Assembly: GCA_031280615.1 (NCBI GenBank)
Contig: JAITGO010000001.1
Span: 108,427 to 172,426 of the forward strand
Length of the DNA: 64,000 bases
Direction: 5' to 3'
Source: Desulfobulbus sp.
GTDB lineage: Bacteria; Desulfobacterota; Desulfobulbia; Desulfobulbales; Desulfobulbaceae
Shown here: positions 47,315 through 59,649 of the stretch, one piece after another
Numbering within the stretch: position 1 is the first letter of the stretch
How the letters are laid out: every line of letters begins with the position of its first letter
The notes under the pieces: generated by a model
The model's database searches: none
What the model saw: only the letters and a program-made list of their open reading frames with translations
Told to the model about the DNA's origin: nothing
Translations under genes and position numbers: made by a program

Positions 47315-48466
47315 CTAGACCATATCCGCCATCACCCGATTGGCAAGGGGCAATCCCCTGGCACTGAGGAACAGCCGGCCGTCGCGCAGGACGAGCAGGT
47401 CTTGCGCCACAAGACGGGTAAGGGTGGCGCCGTAATATCGGACCAGGTCGATGCTGAACCGGTGCTCAAGTTCGGCCAGCTGCACGCCGGCCGTCATCCG
47501 CAGGCCCATGACCACTGTTTCGCGGAAGGCGGCTTCCCGGTCGAGCCGCTCGCTCTCGCACCACCCCGGCGATCCCGCCGCCACGGTGCGGCAGAAGGTC
47601 GCCAGGTCGGCCATTGCCAGCCGCCGTTCGCCATCCAGGCCGGAAACCGCCCCCGGGCCCAATCCCAGATAGCAGCCGTTATGCCAGTAATTGAGGTTGT
47701 GCCGGCACTGTCTGCCGGTCGCGGCATAGTTGGAAATTTCGTAGCGCGTCAGGTCGCTGGCACCGACGGCCGAGTCGATGGCAGCCATCATCGTCAGAAC
47801 TTCGTCCTCGTTGGGCAGTCGCCAATCGCCCCGCCCGGCCGCCAAGGCAAAGGGCGTGCCTTCCTCGACGGTCAGCTCGTACATCGACAGGTGGACCGGG
47901 GCCAGCGTCATGGCCCGGTCGAGGGTGGTTTGCCAATCTCCAACCGTTTGGCCGGGCAAGCCGTACATCAGGTCGAAACTGAGGTTGGCGAATCCCGCCC
48001 GGCGGGCCGCCGCAATCACCTCCCGAGCCTCGGTGCCGCGATGGATGCGGCCGAGCAAGCGCAGTTCCGTATCGTTGAACGACTGCACGCCGACGGACAG
48101 CCGGTTGAAGCCGGCCCGGCGCAGGTGCGCCAGGCCGGTTGCATCGACGGTGCCGGGGTTGACCTCGACGGTGATTTCCGGCTCCTCAATGGTAAAGGTG
48201 AACAGGCGGCGCGCCTCGGCCAACAGGCCAGCGAGGGCCTCGGCCGGAAGCAGCGACGGCGTGCCGCCGCCGAAAAACACGGTGGCAAAGGTCAGCGCCC
48301 GCACCTCGGGCAGGGTGGCGGCCAGGCGCATTTGTGCCTGGGTCGCGGCCAGAGATCGGGCGATGTCGCCGGGTTGCGGGGGAAAGGAATGAAAGCTGCA
48401 GTACGGGCATTTTTGCCGGCAAAAGGGCACGTGCACATAGAGCCCGGCGCTGGCGGCACGCTCCAT
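47315..48466 (-). CDS. hemW: Radical SAM HemW-like heme chaperone
   Basis: 383 residues. The radical SAM motif CRQKCPYC gives Cys16, Cys20 and Cys23, preceded by GLYVHVPF as in HemW/HemN. Then come [32 protein letters not shown] and [10 protein letters not shown]. The second Cys that HemN (true oxygen-independent coproporphyrinogen oxidase) has after the cluster is Ser or Phe here (CSFHS), which fits HemW, a heme-binding chaperone. The start ATG overlaps the radC stop (TGATG). It is probably co-transcribed with radC. Confidence 0.88.
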   Translation of the reverse strand: MERAASAGLYVHVPFCRQKCPYCSFHSFPPQPGDIARSLAATQAQMRLAATLPEVRALTFATVFFGGGTPSLLPAEALAGLLAEARRLFTFTIEEPEITVEVNPGTVDATGLAHLRRAGFNRLSVGVQSFNDTELRLLGRIHRGTEAREVIAAARRAGFANLSFDLMYGLPGQTVGDWQTTLDRAMTLAPVHLSMYELTVEEGTPFALAAGRGDWRLPNEDEVLTMMAAIDSAVGASDLTRYEISNYAATGRQCRHNLNYWHNGCYLGLGPGAVSGLDGERRLAMADLATFCRTVAAGSPGWCESERLDREAAFRETVVMGLRMTAGVQLAELEHRFSIDLVRYYGATLTRLVAQDLLVLRDGRLFLSARGLPLANRVMADMV

Positions 48467-49203
48467 CAGCCGACCCGGTCGAGCAGGTGGCGGCAATCCT
48501 CGCGGATGCGGCCCATGATCCCCTGGTCGACAAAGCTGTAGACCTGGTCGCCGCTGCCGATGATCAGGTGGTCGAGAAGCCGAATGTGCATGAAGGAGCA
48601 GATCAGGTGGAGCGAGCGGGTCAGCTCCTCGTCCTGGCGGGAGGCGCTCAGATTGCCGGAAGGGTGGTTGTGGGCGAGAATGAGGGCGCTGGCGTTGCGG
48701 GCCAGGGCCGCCTTGACCAGTTCGCGGGGATAGACCGTGTTGGAACTCACCGTACCCTCGGCCACCACTGCCGAATCGATGATCCCATGGGCGGCGTCGA
48801 GAAAGATCACGGTGAGCACTTCGTGCTGCAACCCGCGCATGGAATGAATCAGGTAATCGGCCACCTCGCGGGAAGAACGGACATAGTGCTTGCCGACGAT
48901 GCGTTGGCGGAGGTAGCGCCGGGCCACTCCCTGGATGAAGCGGAGGGCAAAGATGTTCTTGGGGCCCATGCCCTTGATCCGCTGCAGCTCATCCGGCGCG
49001 GCGTCGAGCACCGCGGGCAGGGTTTTGAATTGGGCAAGCGCCGCCCGGGCCGCCTCCTTGCAGTCGGAGCGCGGGGTGCCGAAGGTCAGCAGCAGTTCGA
49101 TGATCTCGCTGTCGGTGAAAGACTCGATGCCCTGGTCGAGGAACTTGTCGCGAAGCCGTTGCCTATGGCCCTCGCCCTTTTCCTGCCAGTCGCTCTTGTG
49201 CAC
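48466..49203 (-). CDS. radC: RadC-family JAB-domain protein
   Basis: 245 residues. The N-terminal part has a helix-hairpin-helix-like region (LQRIKGMGPKNIFAL), and the C-terminal part is a JAB/MPN metalloprotease-like domain with HNHPSGNLSASRQD, the JAMM motif residues. Despite the name, a DNA repair role in E. coli has been withdrawn, and the biochemical function is unsettled. The ATG at 49203 follows GAAGGGACACTTG-like sequence. It ends overlapping hemW by one base. Confidence 0.92.
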   Translation of the reverse strand: MHKSDWQEKGEGHRQRLRDKFLDQGIESFTDSEIIELLLTFGTPRSDCKEAARAALAQFKTLPAVLDAAPDELQRIKGMGPKNIFALRFIQGVARRYLRQRIVGKHYVRSSREVADYLIHSMRGLQHEVLTVIFLDAAHGIIDSAVVAEGTVSSNTVYPRELVKAALARNASALILAHNHPSGNLSASRQDEELTRSLHLICSFMHIRLLDHLIIGSGDQVYSFVDQGIMGRIREDCRHLLDRVG

Positions 49204-49331
49204 AAGTGTCCCTTCTCGAAAGTTGCGGCCGAGCGGTCAAGACGCCATGGGCTTCACCGCTCTTTTCCCGGATAGCCGCCACAGTGCCCGCGTTGGCCGT
49301 TTCGGGCGCGAGAACGCGGGCGCAAGCAGCC

Positions 49332-52910
<3,579 letters not shown>

Positions 52911-53401
52911 GGGGTGCACATACCTGGTTCGGTAAGAAACAGCAATAATTTCGAAAGCAAATTAAAATCAAGACGCTATAATTTCAACCAAATACTCAAA
53001 GAATCGTCGGCTTCCACGAACTGTCGACGCGGGCCCGCCGTCGGAAACGGCGTTTGGCGTTGCAGCAATGTTTTTCTTATTCGCTGCTTATTGGTAGGAA
53101 AATCCGGGTTTGCGTCAACAAAAATGCGTATTGCATCTTTGGCGATGATCACGATGATTGCAAGTGGCCCCGCGCACAGAGCAATAGTGGCGTAGCAAGC
53201 GCCGGCCGGATGCCGGTGGCGCCGGTTTTTCGGTGGGCCAAGCCGGGAAAGTGGAATGATCGAGCGTCGGCCTGCCGCACCCGTTCAAATACGGGAGCGC
53301 CGTCCCGGTCCCTGATGCAGTGCCCGGTCCGTCATTTCCGAGAAAGACCCGCCCTTGATTTCCCGTGCCCGGGCAAGGCAGGAGCACCGGCCTGAGCTCG
53401 C
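52911..53401. other. Intergenic region without a recognised gene
   Basis: About 490 bases between the hybrid kinase start and the gatB stop. The 52930-53030 part is A/T-rich and may contain the kinase promoter. The remainder shows only short frames without family likeness or good ribosome sites. Confidence 0.5.
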
Positions 53402-54829
53402 CTAATTGCCCAATTCCTGCTGGAAAAGCTTGTTGGCCAGTTGCGGGTTGGCCTGGCCCTTGGTTTTCTGCATCAGCTGGCCGACGAAGAACCCCATCAC
53501 CTTGGCTTTGCCCTCGCGGAACTGCTGCACCTGGTCCGGATTGGCGGTCAGGATCTCCCGCACCAAGGCAACCAACTGGCCCTCGTCGCTCATCTGCACC
53601 AGCCCCTTGGCCTTGACGATTGCCTCCGGATCGGCGCCGCTGGCGAGCATTTCGCCAAAGACCGTCTTGGCGATCTTGCCGGAAATCGCCCCTTCTTCGA
53701 TCATTTTGAGCAGGCGGGCCAATTGGCCCGGTTGGACTGGGCACTCGTTAATCCGCTCCGGGCCGTAGTCGCGCAGCAGCTCGGTGCCGATAAAATTGGC
53801 GAGCTTCTTGGCGTTGGCAAACTCCTGGAGGGCGGTCTCGAAATAATCGGCCAACTCGCGGGAGCCGGTGAGAATGGCGGCATCGTAATCGGTCAACTCG
53901 AACTGGCTGGCGAAGCGCTGCCGCCGTCTGTCCGGCAGTTCGGGCAACTCGGCGCGCACTTGCTCGATCCAGGCCTCGTCGAGCACCACCGGAATCAGGT
54001 CGGGGTCCGGGAAATACCGGTAATCGTGGGCCTCCTCCTTGCCGCGCATCGACTCGGTCCGGCCGCGATCCGCGTCCCACAGCAGGGTTTGCTGCACCAC
54101 CCGGCCGCCTTCGAGGAGGATGTCGCGTTGCCGCCGCTCCTCGTATTCCAGTGCCAGCTGCACGTTGCGGAACGAGTTCATGTTCTTCAGCTCGGTTCGG
54201 ATGCCGTATTCCTCCTGCCCCCGAGGCCGCAGGGAAATGTTGGCATCGCAGCGGAAACTGCCCTCCTGCATATTGCCGTCGCAGATGTCGAGGTAGCGGA
54301 CAATGGCGTGCAGTTTCTTGAGATAGGCGGCTGCCTCCTCGGGCGAGCGCAGATCCGGCTCGGAGACGATCTCCAGCAGCGGGGTGCCGGTGCGATTGAG
54401 GTCGACGTAGCTGAAGGGTTCGCGGTCGTCGTGCACCAGCTTGCCGGCATCCTCTTCCATGTGAATGCGGGTGATGCCGATGGTTTTGGGTGCCTGGCCC
54501 TCCACCTCGATCTCCAGCTGGCCGTGTTCGCAGATGGGCAGCTCGAACTGGGATATCTGGTAGCCCTTGGGTAGATCGGGGTAGAAATAGTTCTTGCGGG
54601 CAAACCGGTTTTCCCGGTTGAGGGTCGACTCGGTGGCCAGACCCAACTTGATCGCCGATTCCACCACTTTGCGGTTGAGCACCGGCAGCGAGCCGGGCAT
54701 GCCCAGGCAGACCGGACAGGTCTGGGTATTGGGCGGCGCGCCGAATTCGGTGGAGCAACCGCAGAAAATCTTGCTTTTGGTCTTCATCTGGGCATGGATT
54801 TCCAGCCCGATCACGGTTTCAAATTCCAT
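53402..54829 (-). CDS. gatB: Asp-tRNA(Asn)/Glu-tRNA(Gln) amidotransferase subunit B
   Basis: 475 residues. GatB with GatA and GatC converts mischarged Glu-tRNA(Gln) or Asp-tRNA(Asn) to the amide form. It begins [20 protein letters not shown], with the zinc-type cysteines in FCGCSTEFG and CPVCLGMPG. It contains [27 protein letters not shown], and [17 protein letters not shown]. The C-terminal YqeY-like tail binding tRNA is complete ([30 protein letters not shown]). No gatA or gatC is adjacent. It is the last gene of an apparent four-gene operon with rdgC. Confidence 0.96.
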   Translation of the reverse strand: MEFETVIGLEIHAQMKTKSKIFCGCSTEFGAPPNTQTCPVCLGMPGSLPVLNRKVVESAIKLGLATESTLNRENRFARKNYFYPDLPKGYQISQFELPICEHGQLEIEVEGQAPKTIGITRIHMEEDAGKLVHDDREPFSYVDLNRTGTPLLEIVSEPDLRSPEEAAAYLKKLHAIVRYLDICDGNMQEGSFRCDANISLRPRGQEEYGIRTELKNMNSFRNVQLALEYEERRQRDILLEGGRVVQQTLLWDADRGRTESMRGKEEAHDYRYFPDPDLIPVVLDEAWIEQVRAELPELPDRRRQRFASQFELTDYDAAILTGSRELADYFETALQEFANAKKLANFIGTELLRDYGPERINECPVQPGQLARLLKMIEEGAISGKIAKTVFGEMLASGADPEAIVKAKGLVQMSDEGQLVALVREILTANPDQVQQFREGKAKVMGFFVGQLMQKTKGQANPQLANKLFQQELGN

Positions 54830-54852
54830 GGGAATACTGTTCGTGGCAGAGG

Positions 54853-55398
54853 TTATGCGGATTGGACGCCAGCGTTGATCCAGGCGCGGATCTTGAGCAA
54901 TTCGTCGTTCCAGAGCGTTGACGCCCTGATATTGATGAACATGCGGAACAGGTCGTCGACCAGCCGGGTCAAATGCTCGATCAGCGCGATTCGCTCCAGG
55001 ATCCGGCCTTCCAGGCTTTCGGCCCGGCCGTCGTCCTCGTCGGCCCCGGCGGTCTTGGGCAGGCGGATGTTGCGGAATTCGAAGGTCGCCGCAGCCAAGG
55101 TGACGCTGAATTCGTATTCGCCCCAAGCCAGGCGGATGCGGGCCTGTTCGGGTTTCTTGGCCAGCCCGAGCCCGGCCCGCGCTTCTTTGAGCTCGGTTTG
55201 CAGGCCGCGGCAGATCACCTTTTCGTTGGCCTCGCCCTCGCCGTATTCGAGCAGCATGTGCTTTTCGAACACCACCTGGACATCGCCCCGGCCAGGCACT
55301 TCGACACTGCCGCCGCGCTCTTCTGATTTATACCACAGCCAGGCAAGGAATTCCTGGCCAACAAATCGCTTTTCCTGAATAAGATCGACAAGATCCAT
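54853..55398 (-). CDS. Conserved-looking protein of unknown function near rdgC
   Basis: 181 residues with no signal or membrane span. A distinctive N-terminal part has [17 protein letters not shown], then a beta-rich middle ([34 protein letters not shown]). A charged loop ([17 protein letters not shown]) and C-terminal helices ([20 protein letters not shown]) follow. I believe similar proteins occur next to RdgC in other Desulfobacterota, but this is weak memory. Its gaps of 23 and 36 bases to gatB and the TPR gene suggest one operon. It may be a partner of RdgC. Confidence 0.7.
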   Translation of the reverse strand: MDLVDLIQEKRFVGQEFLAWLWYKSEERGGSVEVPGRGDVQVVFEKHMLLEYGEGEANEKVICRGLQTELKEARAGLGLAKKPEQARIRLAWGEYEFSVTLAAATFEFRNIRLPKTAGADEDDGRAESLEGRILERIALIEHLTRLVDDLFRMFINIRASTLWNDELLKIRAWINAGVQSA

Positions 55399-55434
55399 GT
55401 GTGATTCTTCCGTTTGTTGCGTGCCGCTTTCGGG

Positions 55435-57132
55435 TTAGAGCTCCAAGGTCAGCGACTCTTCGCCGCCCTTTTTTTGCTGGGCCTCGACACTTTTTTGGAA
55501 AATGGCCGCAGCCCGTTCCTGGTACTGCCTGGCTTCCTCGGGACGGCGCAGGTTGCCATGCAGCTTGGCCAACTCCTGCAGCACGGCGGCCACACTGGGG
55601 TGGTCCGGGCCGTAGGTCGCCTCGTGGATTGTCAGGATTTTTTGGTAGCAGGATTCGGCTTCCCCGTACCGCCCCACGAGGCGATAGGATTCGCCCAGGC
55701 TGTTGAGGCTGATGGCTAGTTGCAAATGGCTGGGCCGCAGCGTTTTTTCCTGGATGCGGACCAGTCGCTCGTACAAAGACACCGCCTCGGTCTCCATCTC
55801 GAGCTCCGTGCACAGGGCCGCCAGCTTGTCGAGAATGGCGGCCAAGGCAGGATGTTCCGCGCCTTTTTGCTTCTCGACAATCGCCAGCGCCTTCCTGTAC
55901 AGGGAAACCGCCTTGTCGTACTCGCCCAGCGTCTCCTGCAACTCGCCGATCTGAAACCAGCAGGTGGCCAGCTCGTGATGATCTTGGCCCAGTTTCCTGG
56001 CGAGGGCCGTCATGGACTCCTTGTACAGCGGTCCGGCCTTCTGATGCTGGCCGGCAAGGACATAGGTGTATGCCAGTTCCCGCTGGGCCAGTGCCAGGGC
56101 TAGGGGATCGTCGGCGCTGCTCTTCCGAGCCAGGTGCACCAGCGATTCCAGCCAGGGGATGGCCTCCTTGTAATTGTAGAGCGTGCGCGCCACCCGGCCT
56201 GCGGCCTGCAGACAGCAGGAATCGTCCGGCTCCAGGGCGACCGCCTGTCGGTATTGGGTCAGGGCCTGTTGCAAATCGACCCGGCATTCGGCCAGCTGGC
56301 CCCTGCAGAAGGCGACCTTGCCGGCCATGGCAGGGGGCTGCCCGCCCCATTCGGCCAGGCATGCTTCTGCGGACCCGGCATTGCCGCCGCACAGGCCGGC
56401 GACCGCTCCCTCCAGGGCCGGCGGCGTTTCCGACTCCCGGCGCAACTGCATCAGGGTGTCCAAGACCCGCTGCAAGCAGGCGACTTCCTCGGCGTGGCTG
56501 TCGGCGATCAGGGCCAGTCTGTCGTTCATGACCACCAGCTCGCGCTGTAATCTGTCGCGCAAGCCTTCGTCCCGGTCGGCAATGGCTTGGCCCAGCAAGG
56601 TGCGCTGCCGCTCCTCTAGGTCGTTCATGCGGCTTGCGTAGGCATCCAGGCTGAGGAGAATCGTCGGTGCGCCGAGCCCTGCTTGGGGCGCGGCAGCGAT
56701 TGGTTCTTCCGGGGCGATTGCCGCGGCGAGCGGTTGTGCAGCAAGGTTCTCGGGCGATTCGGCCGTCGGCTGTGTCTTATCGCGGTCCGAGAAAACCGGT
56801 GCGGCAACAGGAGCGGGTTCGTCCTCGTCGCTCTCGGACTTCGATAGTCCGGCAAGTTCGTCTGCCAGCGGAGCGGGTTTGCCTTCGCTCCCCGCGTCGA
56901 CCGACGGCATTTCCGTCTCGGTCAGGGGAGTGGCTGCCTCGGCATCATCCCGCACCGGCGGCGACTCTGGAGTCGTAGCCGGTGCGCCGGTCAATTCCTG
57001 GGGTGCGGCTGTTGGCACCGGCTCGGGGTCGGTACGCACTGCGGATCGCTTGCCCGCGGTCCGCATTTTCCATACCAGGTACGCCGCGAGCAAAGCGACG
57101 ACAAGAAGCGCCCCAAGTATCGAGCCGTTCAT
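55435..57132 (-). CDS. Membrane-anchored TPR repeat protein
   Basis: 565 residues. A single N-terminal membrane helix (about 4-22, ILGALLVVALLAAYLVW) anchors a low-complexity acidic linker (about 30-180). A coiled region follows (about 195-270, DLEERQRTLLGQAIADRD). The rest is a solenoid of tetratricopeptide repeats of the kinesin-light-chain style, 42 residues each (for example YDKAVSLYRKALAIVEKQKG, PALAAILDKLAAL) to near 545. Such scaffolds bind protein partners. AATGGAGG lies eight bases before the ATG. It is 32 bases downstream of rdgC. Confidence 0.82.
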   Translation of the reverse strand: MNGSILGALLVVALLAAYLVWKMRTAGKRSAVRTDPEPVPTAAPQELTGAPATTPESPPVRDDAEAATPLTETEMPSVDAGSEGKPAPLADELAGLSKSESDEDEPAPVAAPVFSDRDKTQPTAESPENLAAQPLAAAIAPEEPIAAAPQAGLGAPTILLSLDAYASRMNDLEERQRTLLGQAIADRDEGLRDRLQRELVVMNDRLALIADSHAEEVACLQRVLDTLMQLRRESETPPALEGAVAGLCGGNAGSAEACLAEWGGQPPAMAGKVAFCRGQLAECRVDLQQALTQYRQAVALEPDDSCCLQAAGRVARTLYNYKEAIPWLESLVHLARKSSADDPLALALAQRELAYTYVLAGQHQKAGPLYKESMTALARKLGQDHHELATCWFQIGELQETLGEYDKAVSLYRKALAIVEKQKGAEHPALAAILDKLAALCTELEMETEAVSLYERLVRIQEKTLRPSHLQLAISLNSLGESYRLVGRYGEAESCYQKILTIHEATYGPDHPSVAAVLQELAKLHGNLRRPEEARQYQERAAAIFQKSVEAQQKKGGEESLTLEL

Positions 57133-57164
57133 TTTTCCTCCATTGGTTAGGGACTGTCGTCCGG

Positions 57165-57770
57165 CTAGAGCAGGATGGCGGGTCGCATGGCCTCGTAATG
57201 ATCCAGGGCTTCCCCTTCGGCCATGTGCTGGCCGGTCAGCCATGGGATTTGCAGAATCAGCGACAGGTTGAAGGTCTCCTTGAAAAGGTCTTCAAGCAGG
57301 GCCATGGCCTTTTTGCTGGTCGAAAAAAAGAGGAGGGTGCTGTCGGCAAGATTCCAGCACAAATCGTAGGTTGCCGGCACGGCCGGTGCATTGCGGATCA
57401 ATTCGGCCCGGACGCGTTCCTTGATCTCCATTCTGGCCGCGCGCGCAAGCCGTGGAATCTGTTTTTCCCGCTTGATCCGCTCTTCCTCCTTCATGACAAA
57501 TTTTTTGAGCACCGCCGGTGCCACCTTGCGTTCGTCCACCCGCATGGTCAAGGCGATGTAATCGCCGGCGGCATAGGAACTGTAGGCGAAACCGGCATCG
57601 AACATGTCGGCAACCGACACCCAACCAATGGAATATTCGTCCATAGTGTCGTCGATATCTCGAAAACTCATGGCCGCGATCCGTTGGCTCGCAACATCCC
57701 AAAAAGAGGCGGGCAGTTCGCCCACCACCGAAAACCGTGTCAGCGACGCCGACCCTGTCAACAACCCCAT
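57165..57770 (-). CDS. RdgC-like recombination-associated protein
   Basis: 201 residues. The segment RVDERKVAPAVLKKFVMKEEE, then REKQIPRLARAARMEIKERV and YDLCWNLADSTLLFFSTSKKA, is the core of the RdgC family. RdgC encircles duplex DNA as a ring and restrains RecA. Canonical RdgC has about 300 residues. This shorter type, ending in SLILQIPWLTGQ, is seen in Desulfobacterota. The ATG at 57770 was chosen because the GAGAAG site precedes it and upstream sequence lacks family likeness. It heads the operon rdgC-TPR-unknown-gatB and lies next to the tRNA-Glu phage integration site. Confidence 0.75.
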   Translation of the reverse strand: MGLLTGSASLTRFSVVGELPASFWDVASQRIAAMSFRDIDDTMDEYSIGWVSVADMFDAGFAYSSYAAGDYIALTMRVDERKVAPAVLKKFVMKEEERIKREKQIPRLARAARMEIKERVRAELIRNAPAVPATYDLCWNLADSTLLFFSTSKKAMALLEDLFKETFNLSLILQIPWLTGQHMAEGEALDHYEAMRPAILL

Positions 57771-58005
57771 ATCTTCTCGCACTCCATAGTGAATAGCGGA
57801 CAAGACGCATTCCGTCCGATCAAACCGATTGCAGGAGAAGGATTGTACTCGCAAACCCGCCGCGAGACCATAAGGAAATGTGGCGAAAGACGCCGTTGTG
57901 GCCGGAGCGGGATGGCTTGGCGCGGCCGGCAAAAATCCGGTTTCGATCGCCATTTTTCATTGACACGCCAAAGAGAAATTAGTAGAGAGATGCTCTCGAA
58001 GTTAA

Positions 58006-58081
58006 GGGTCGTTAACTCAGTCGGTAGAGTATCTGCCTTTTAAGCAGAGAGTCGCGCGTTCGAGTCGCGCACGACCCACCA
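58006..58081 (+). tRNA. tRNA-Lys (TTT)
   Basis: Acceptor stem GGGTCGT with ACGACCC, A discriminator and encoded CCA. The D-arm is TAACTCAGTCGGTAGAGT, the anticodon loop CTTTTAA (TTT) and the T-loop GTTCGAGTC. It is 76 bases and lies 17 bases before tRNA-Glu on the same strand. Confidence 0.95.
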
Positions 58082-58098
58082 CTATGCGATCAAATTTA

Positions 58099-58176
58099 GT
58101 CCCCATCGTCTAGCCAGGTCCAGGACACCGGCCTTTCACGTCGGCAACACCGGTTCAAATCCGGTTGGGGACGCCA
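58099..58176 (+). tRNA. tRNA-Glu (TTC), likely phage attachment site
   Basis: Acceptor stem GTCCCCA with TGGGGAC, G discriminator and encoded CCA (58174-58176). The anticodon loop CTTTCAC gives TTC at 58135-58137, and the T-loop is GGTTCAAATCC. The integrase gene ends 19 bases beyond its 3' end, the usual arrangement when a phage or island has integrated into a tRNA 3' end. The tRNA itself is intact. Confidence 0.95.
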
Positions 58177-58194
58177 AATATTTCAGCCAGTTAG

Positions 58195-59298
58195 TTACCC
58201 GCTGATACGAACGCCTTGAAAGTGATGCGCTTTCAAGGCGTTTTTGTTTGTGGAATCACTTAGGCCCGGAAGAACATCAAGAACCTCTCGATTGTCAGAA
58301 TCGAGAGAGTGAATGTAGCGGGCCGTTGTGGTGACACTGCCATGCCTAAGCATTTTCTGAATCTCAACCAGAGGCACATTCTTACCTGCCAGAATCGAGG
58401 CGAATAAGTGCCGAATGCCATGGAAACCGAACTGCTGAACTCCGGCACGGAAGCACAATCGTTTCAACCAATGCTGGCGATACAAAAAAGGAACCCACTT
58501 CTGTTGATCAATATCGCACTGGTTAAGAAATACATACCGAAGTAGGCCGGTAGTGCGCTTGTGTTCGCAAAGCATTCTTTCAAGGTCGGTAGTCAAAGGG
58601 AGCCAGAACGCTTTCCACTCGCCGAGTTCGTTTTTTCTGGTACGCAGACAAACCTTTCGACTGGAAAAATTTACATCTTTCCAGAGTAACCGGAAAACCT
58701 CATCACGGCGCGCGCCGGTGTGCAGACAGAAAAGCAGCATGAGCTTGTCCTGATAAGACTCGGCCACCTCATACACACGCCAAAAATCCTCAAGGGTTGG
58801 GACTGCCCTCTGACTGCGAACTTCAGCAAACCGCTGAACCAAGTCAAAGGGGTTATCACGGGGCAATCCGAAAAATCTAACACCCCACCGCCAAGCGGCT
58901 TTCAAGTTTTTTCGCTGCTTGTTGGCAGCATTTCCAGATCGTTGTTCAGCTTGTGTTTCCAGGAAAAGCCTAACGTCGTTTGGTGCCAGAAGCTTGACGT
59001 CAAGTCGGGCCGGAATGGACTTGAAGAATTCACGAAAAACAAAGCGCTTCTCCTCATATGTCTTTTCAGCATGCCGAGCCTTTGCATAGTCAAGATACGA
59101 CGTCGCCCAGTCATACAAGCAAACCGTGGGGATCGGGCCTTGACTCTCCCGGGAAAGTAATCTTTCCTTCTCTTCCACTTCCCATTTTAGGGCTGCTTGT
59201 TTGCTGGAAAACTGTTTCCGTTTCTGCTTCCCGTTGACCACAACTTGGCCGAGCCAGGGAAACTTGTCCTTGTTTTTGTTGAAGTTTCGATAGGGCAT
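58195..59298 (-). CDS. Tyrosine recombinase (phage-type integrase)
   Basis: 367 residues. The N-terminal arm-binding part (PYRNFNKNKDKFPWLG), a core-binding SAM-like region (ATSYLDYAKARHAEKTYEEK) and the C-terminal catalytic domain are all present. The catalytic residues are Arg in LHTGARRDEVFRLLW, His-x-x-Arg in FGFHGIRHLFASIL, His in MLRHGSVTTTARY and the nucleophile Tyr in ARYIHSL. It should integrate and, with the nearby excisionase, excise the element at tRNA-Glu. A strong AGAGGAGG site eight bases before the ATG at 59298 fixes the start, within the excisionase-like frame. Confidence 0.93.
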   Translation of the reverse strand: MPYRNFNKNKDKFPWLGQVVVNGKQKRKQFSSKQAALKWEVEEKERLLSRESQGPIPTVCLYDWATSYLDYAKARHAEKTYEEKRFVFREFFKSIPARLDVKLLAPNDVRLFLETQAEQRSGNAANKQRKNLKAAWRWGVRFFGLPRDNPFDLVQRFAEVRSQRAVPTLEDFWRVYEVAESYQDKLMLLFCLHTGARRDEVFRLLWKDVNFSSRKVCLRTRKNELGEWKAFWLPLTTDLERMLCEHKRTTGLLRYVFLNQCDIDQQKWVPFLYRQHWLKRLCFRAGVQQFGFHGIRHLFASILAGKNVPLVEIQKMLRHGSVTTTARYIHSLDSDNREVLDVLPGLSDSTNKNALKAHHFQGVRISG

Positions 59299-59452
59299 CG
59301 ATCAGCCTCCTCTCAAAAAAAATAATTTTGCGCTGACCGATTCGCACGCCTCCAAGCTCAGAAGCATACCTACGGACCGTACTTTCAGAAACCCCAAACC
59401 GTTGAGCGACCTCAACAGTCGATAATCGGCGGCCTAATTCTTGATCGATCAT
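59111..59452 (-). CDS. Excisionase-like MerR-type DNA-binding protein
   Basis: 113 residues. The N-terminal 60 form a winged helix-turn-helix of the excisionase/MerR kind (STVEVAQRFGVSESTVRRYAS, then GGVRIGQRKIIFFERRLIDAL). The remaining 50 are low-complexity and overlap the integrase start by 188 bases in another frame. That tail may be real or the protein may simply lack selection there. No strong ribosome site precedes the ATG, but the stop of the upstream 59-residue gene is only 15 bases away, so coupling is likely. It probably directs excision or represses integrase. Confidence 0.62.
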   Translation of the reverse strand: MIDQELGRRLSTVEVAQRFGVSESTVRRYASELGGVRIGQRKIIFFERRLIDALSKLQQKQGQVSLARPSCGQREAETETVFQQTSSPKMGSGREGKITFPGESRPDPHGLLV

Positions 59453-59467
59453 AGATAGAGAAATGAC

Positions 59468-59647
59468 TTAGAAACCAGGCAAGCGTTTTTGTCGGTTGTC
59501 GGTGGCCACCGAAGGTTTACTCTCACGGATCTCGGAGGCGATGGCCAGACGGCGAGCACGTTCGGCCACGTCCGGCATGTAATCGGCGCCCATTGGCTTG
59601 CTGCCCAGCAGGCCACGACGAGGTGTGACGAATATACTGTGCTTCAT
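59468..59647 (-). CDS. Small basic protein coupled to rep
   Basis: 59 residues, starting at an ATG whose GGAGG ribosome site lies inside the last codons of rep; the rep stop TAG ends two bases before this ATG. The peptide is basic, with FVTPRRGLLGS, ADYMPDVAERARRLAIAS, and NRQKRLPGF at the end. There is no membrane span. Its position directly after rep is where filamentous phages often encode a DNA-binding helper, but it is shorter than known gene V-type proteins and I see no OB-fold pattern. Confidence 0.6.
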   Translation of the reverse strand: MKHSIFVTPRRGLLGSKPMGADYMPDVAERARRLAIASEIRESKPSVATDNRQKRLPGF

Positions 59648-59649
59648 GG

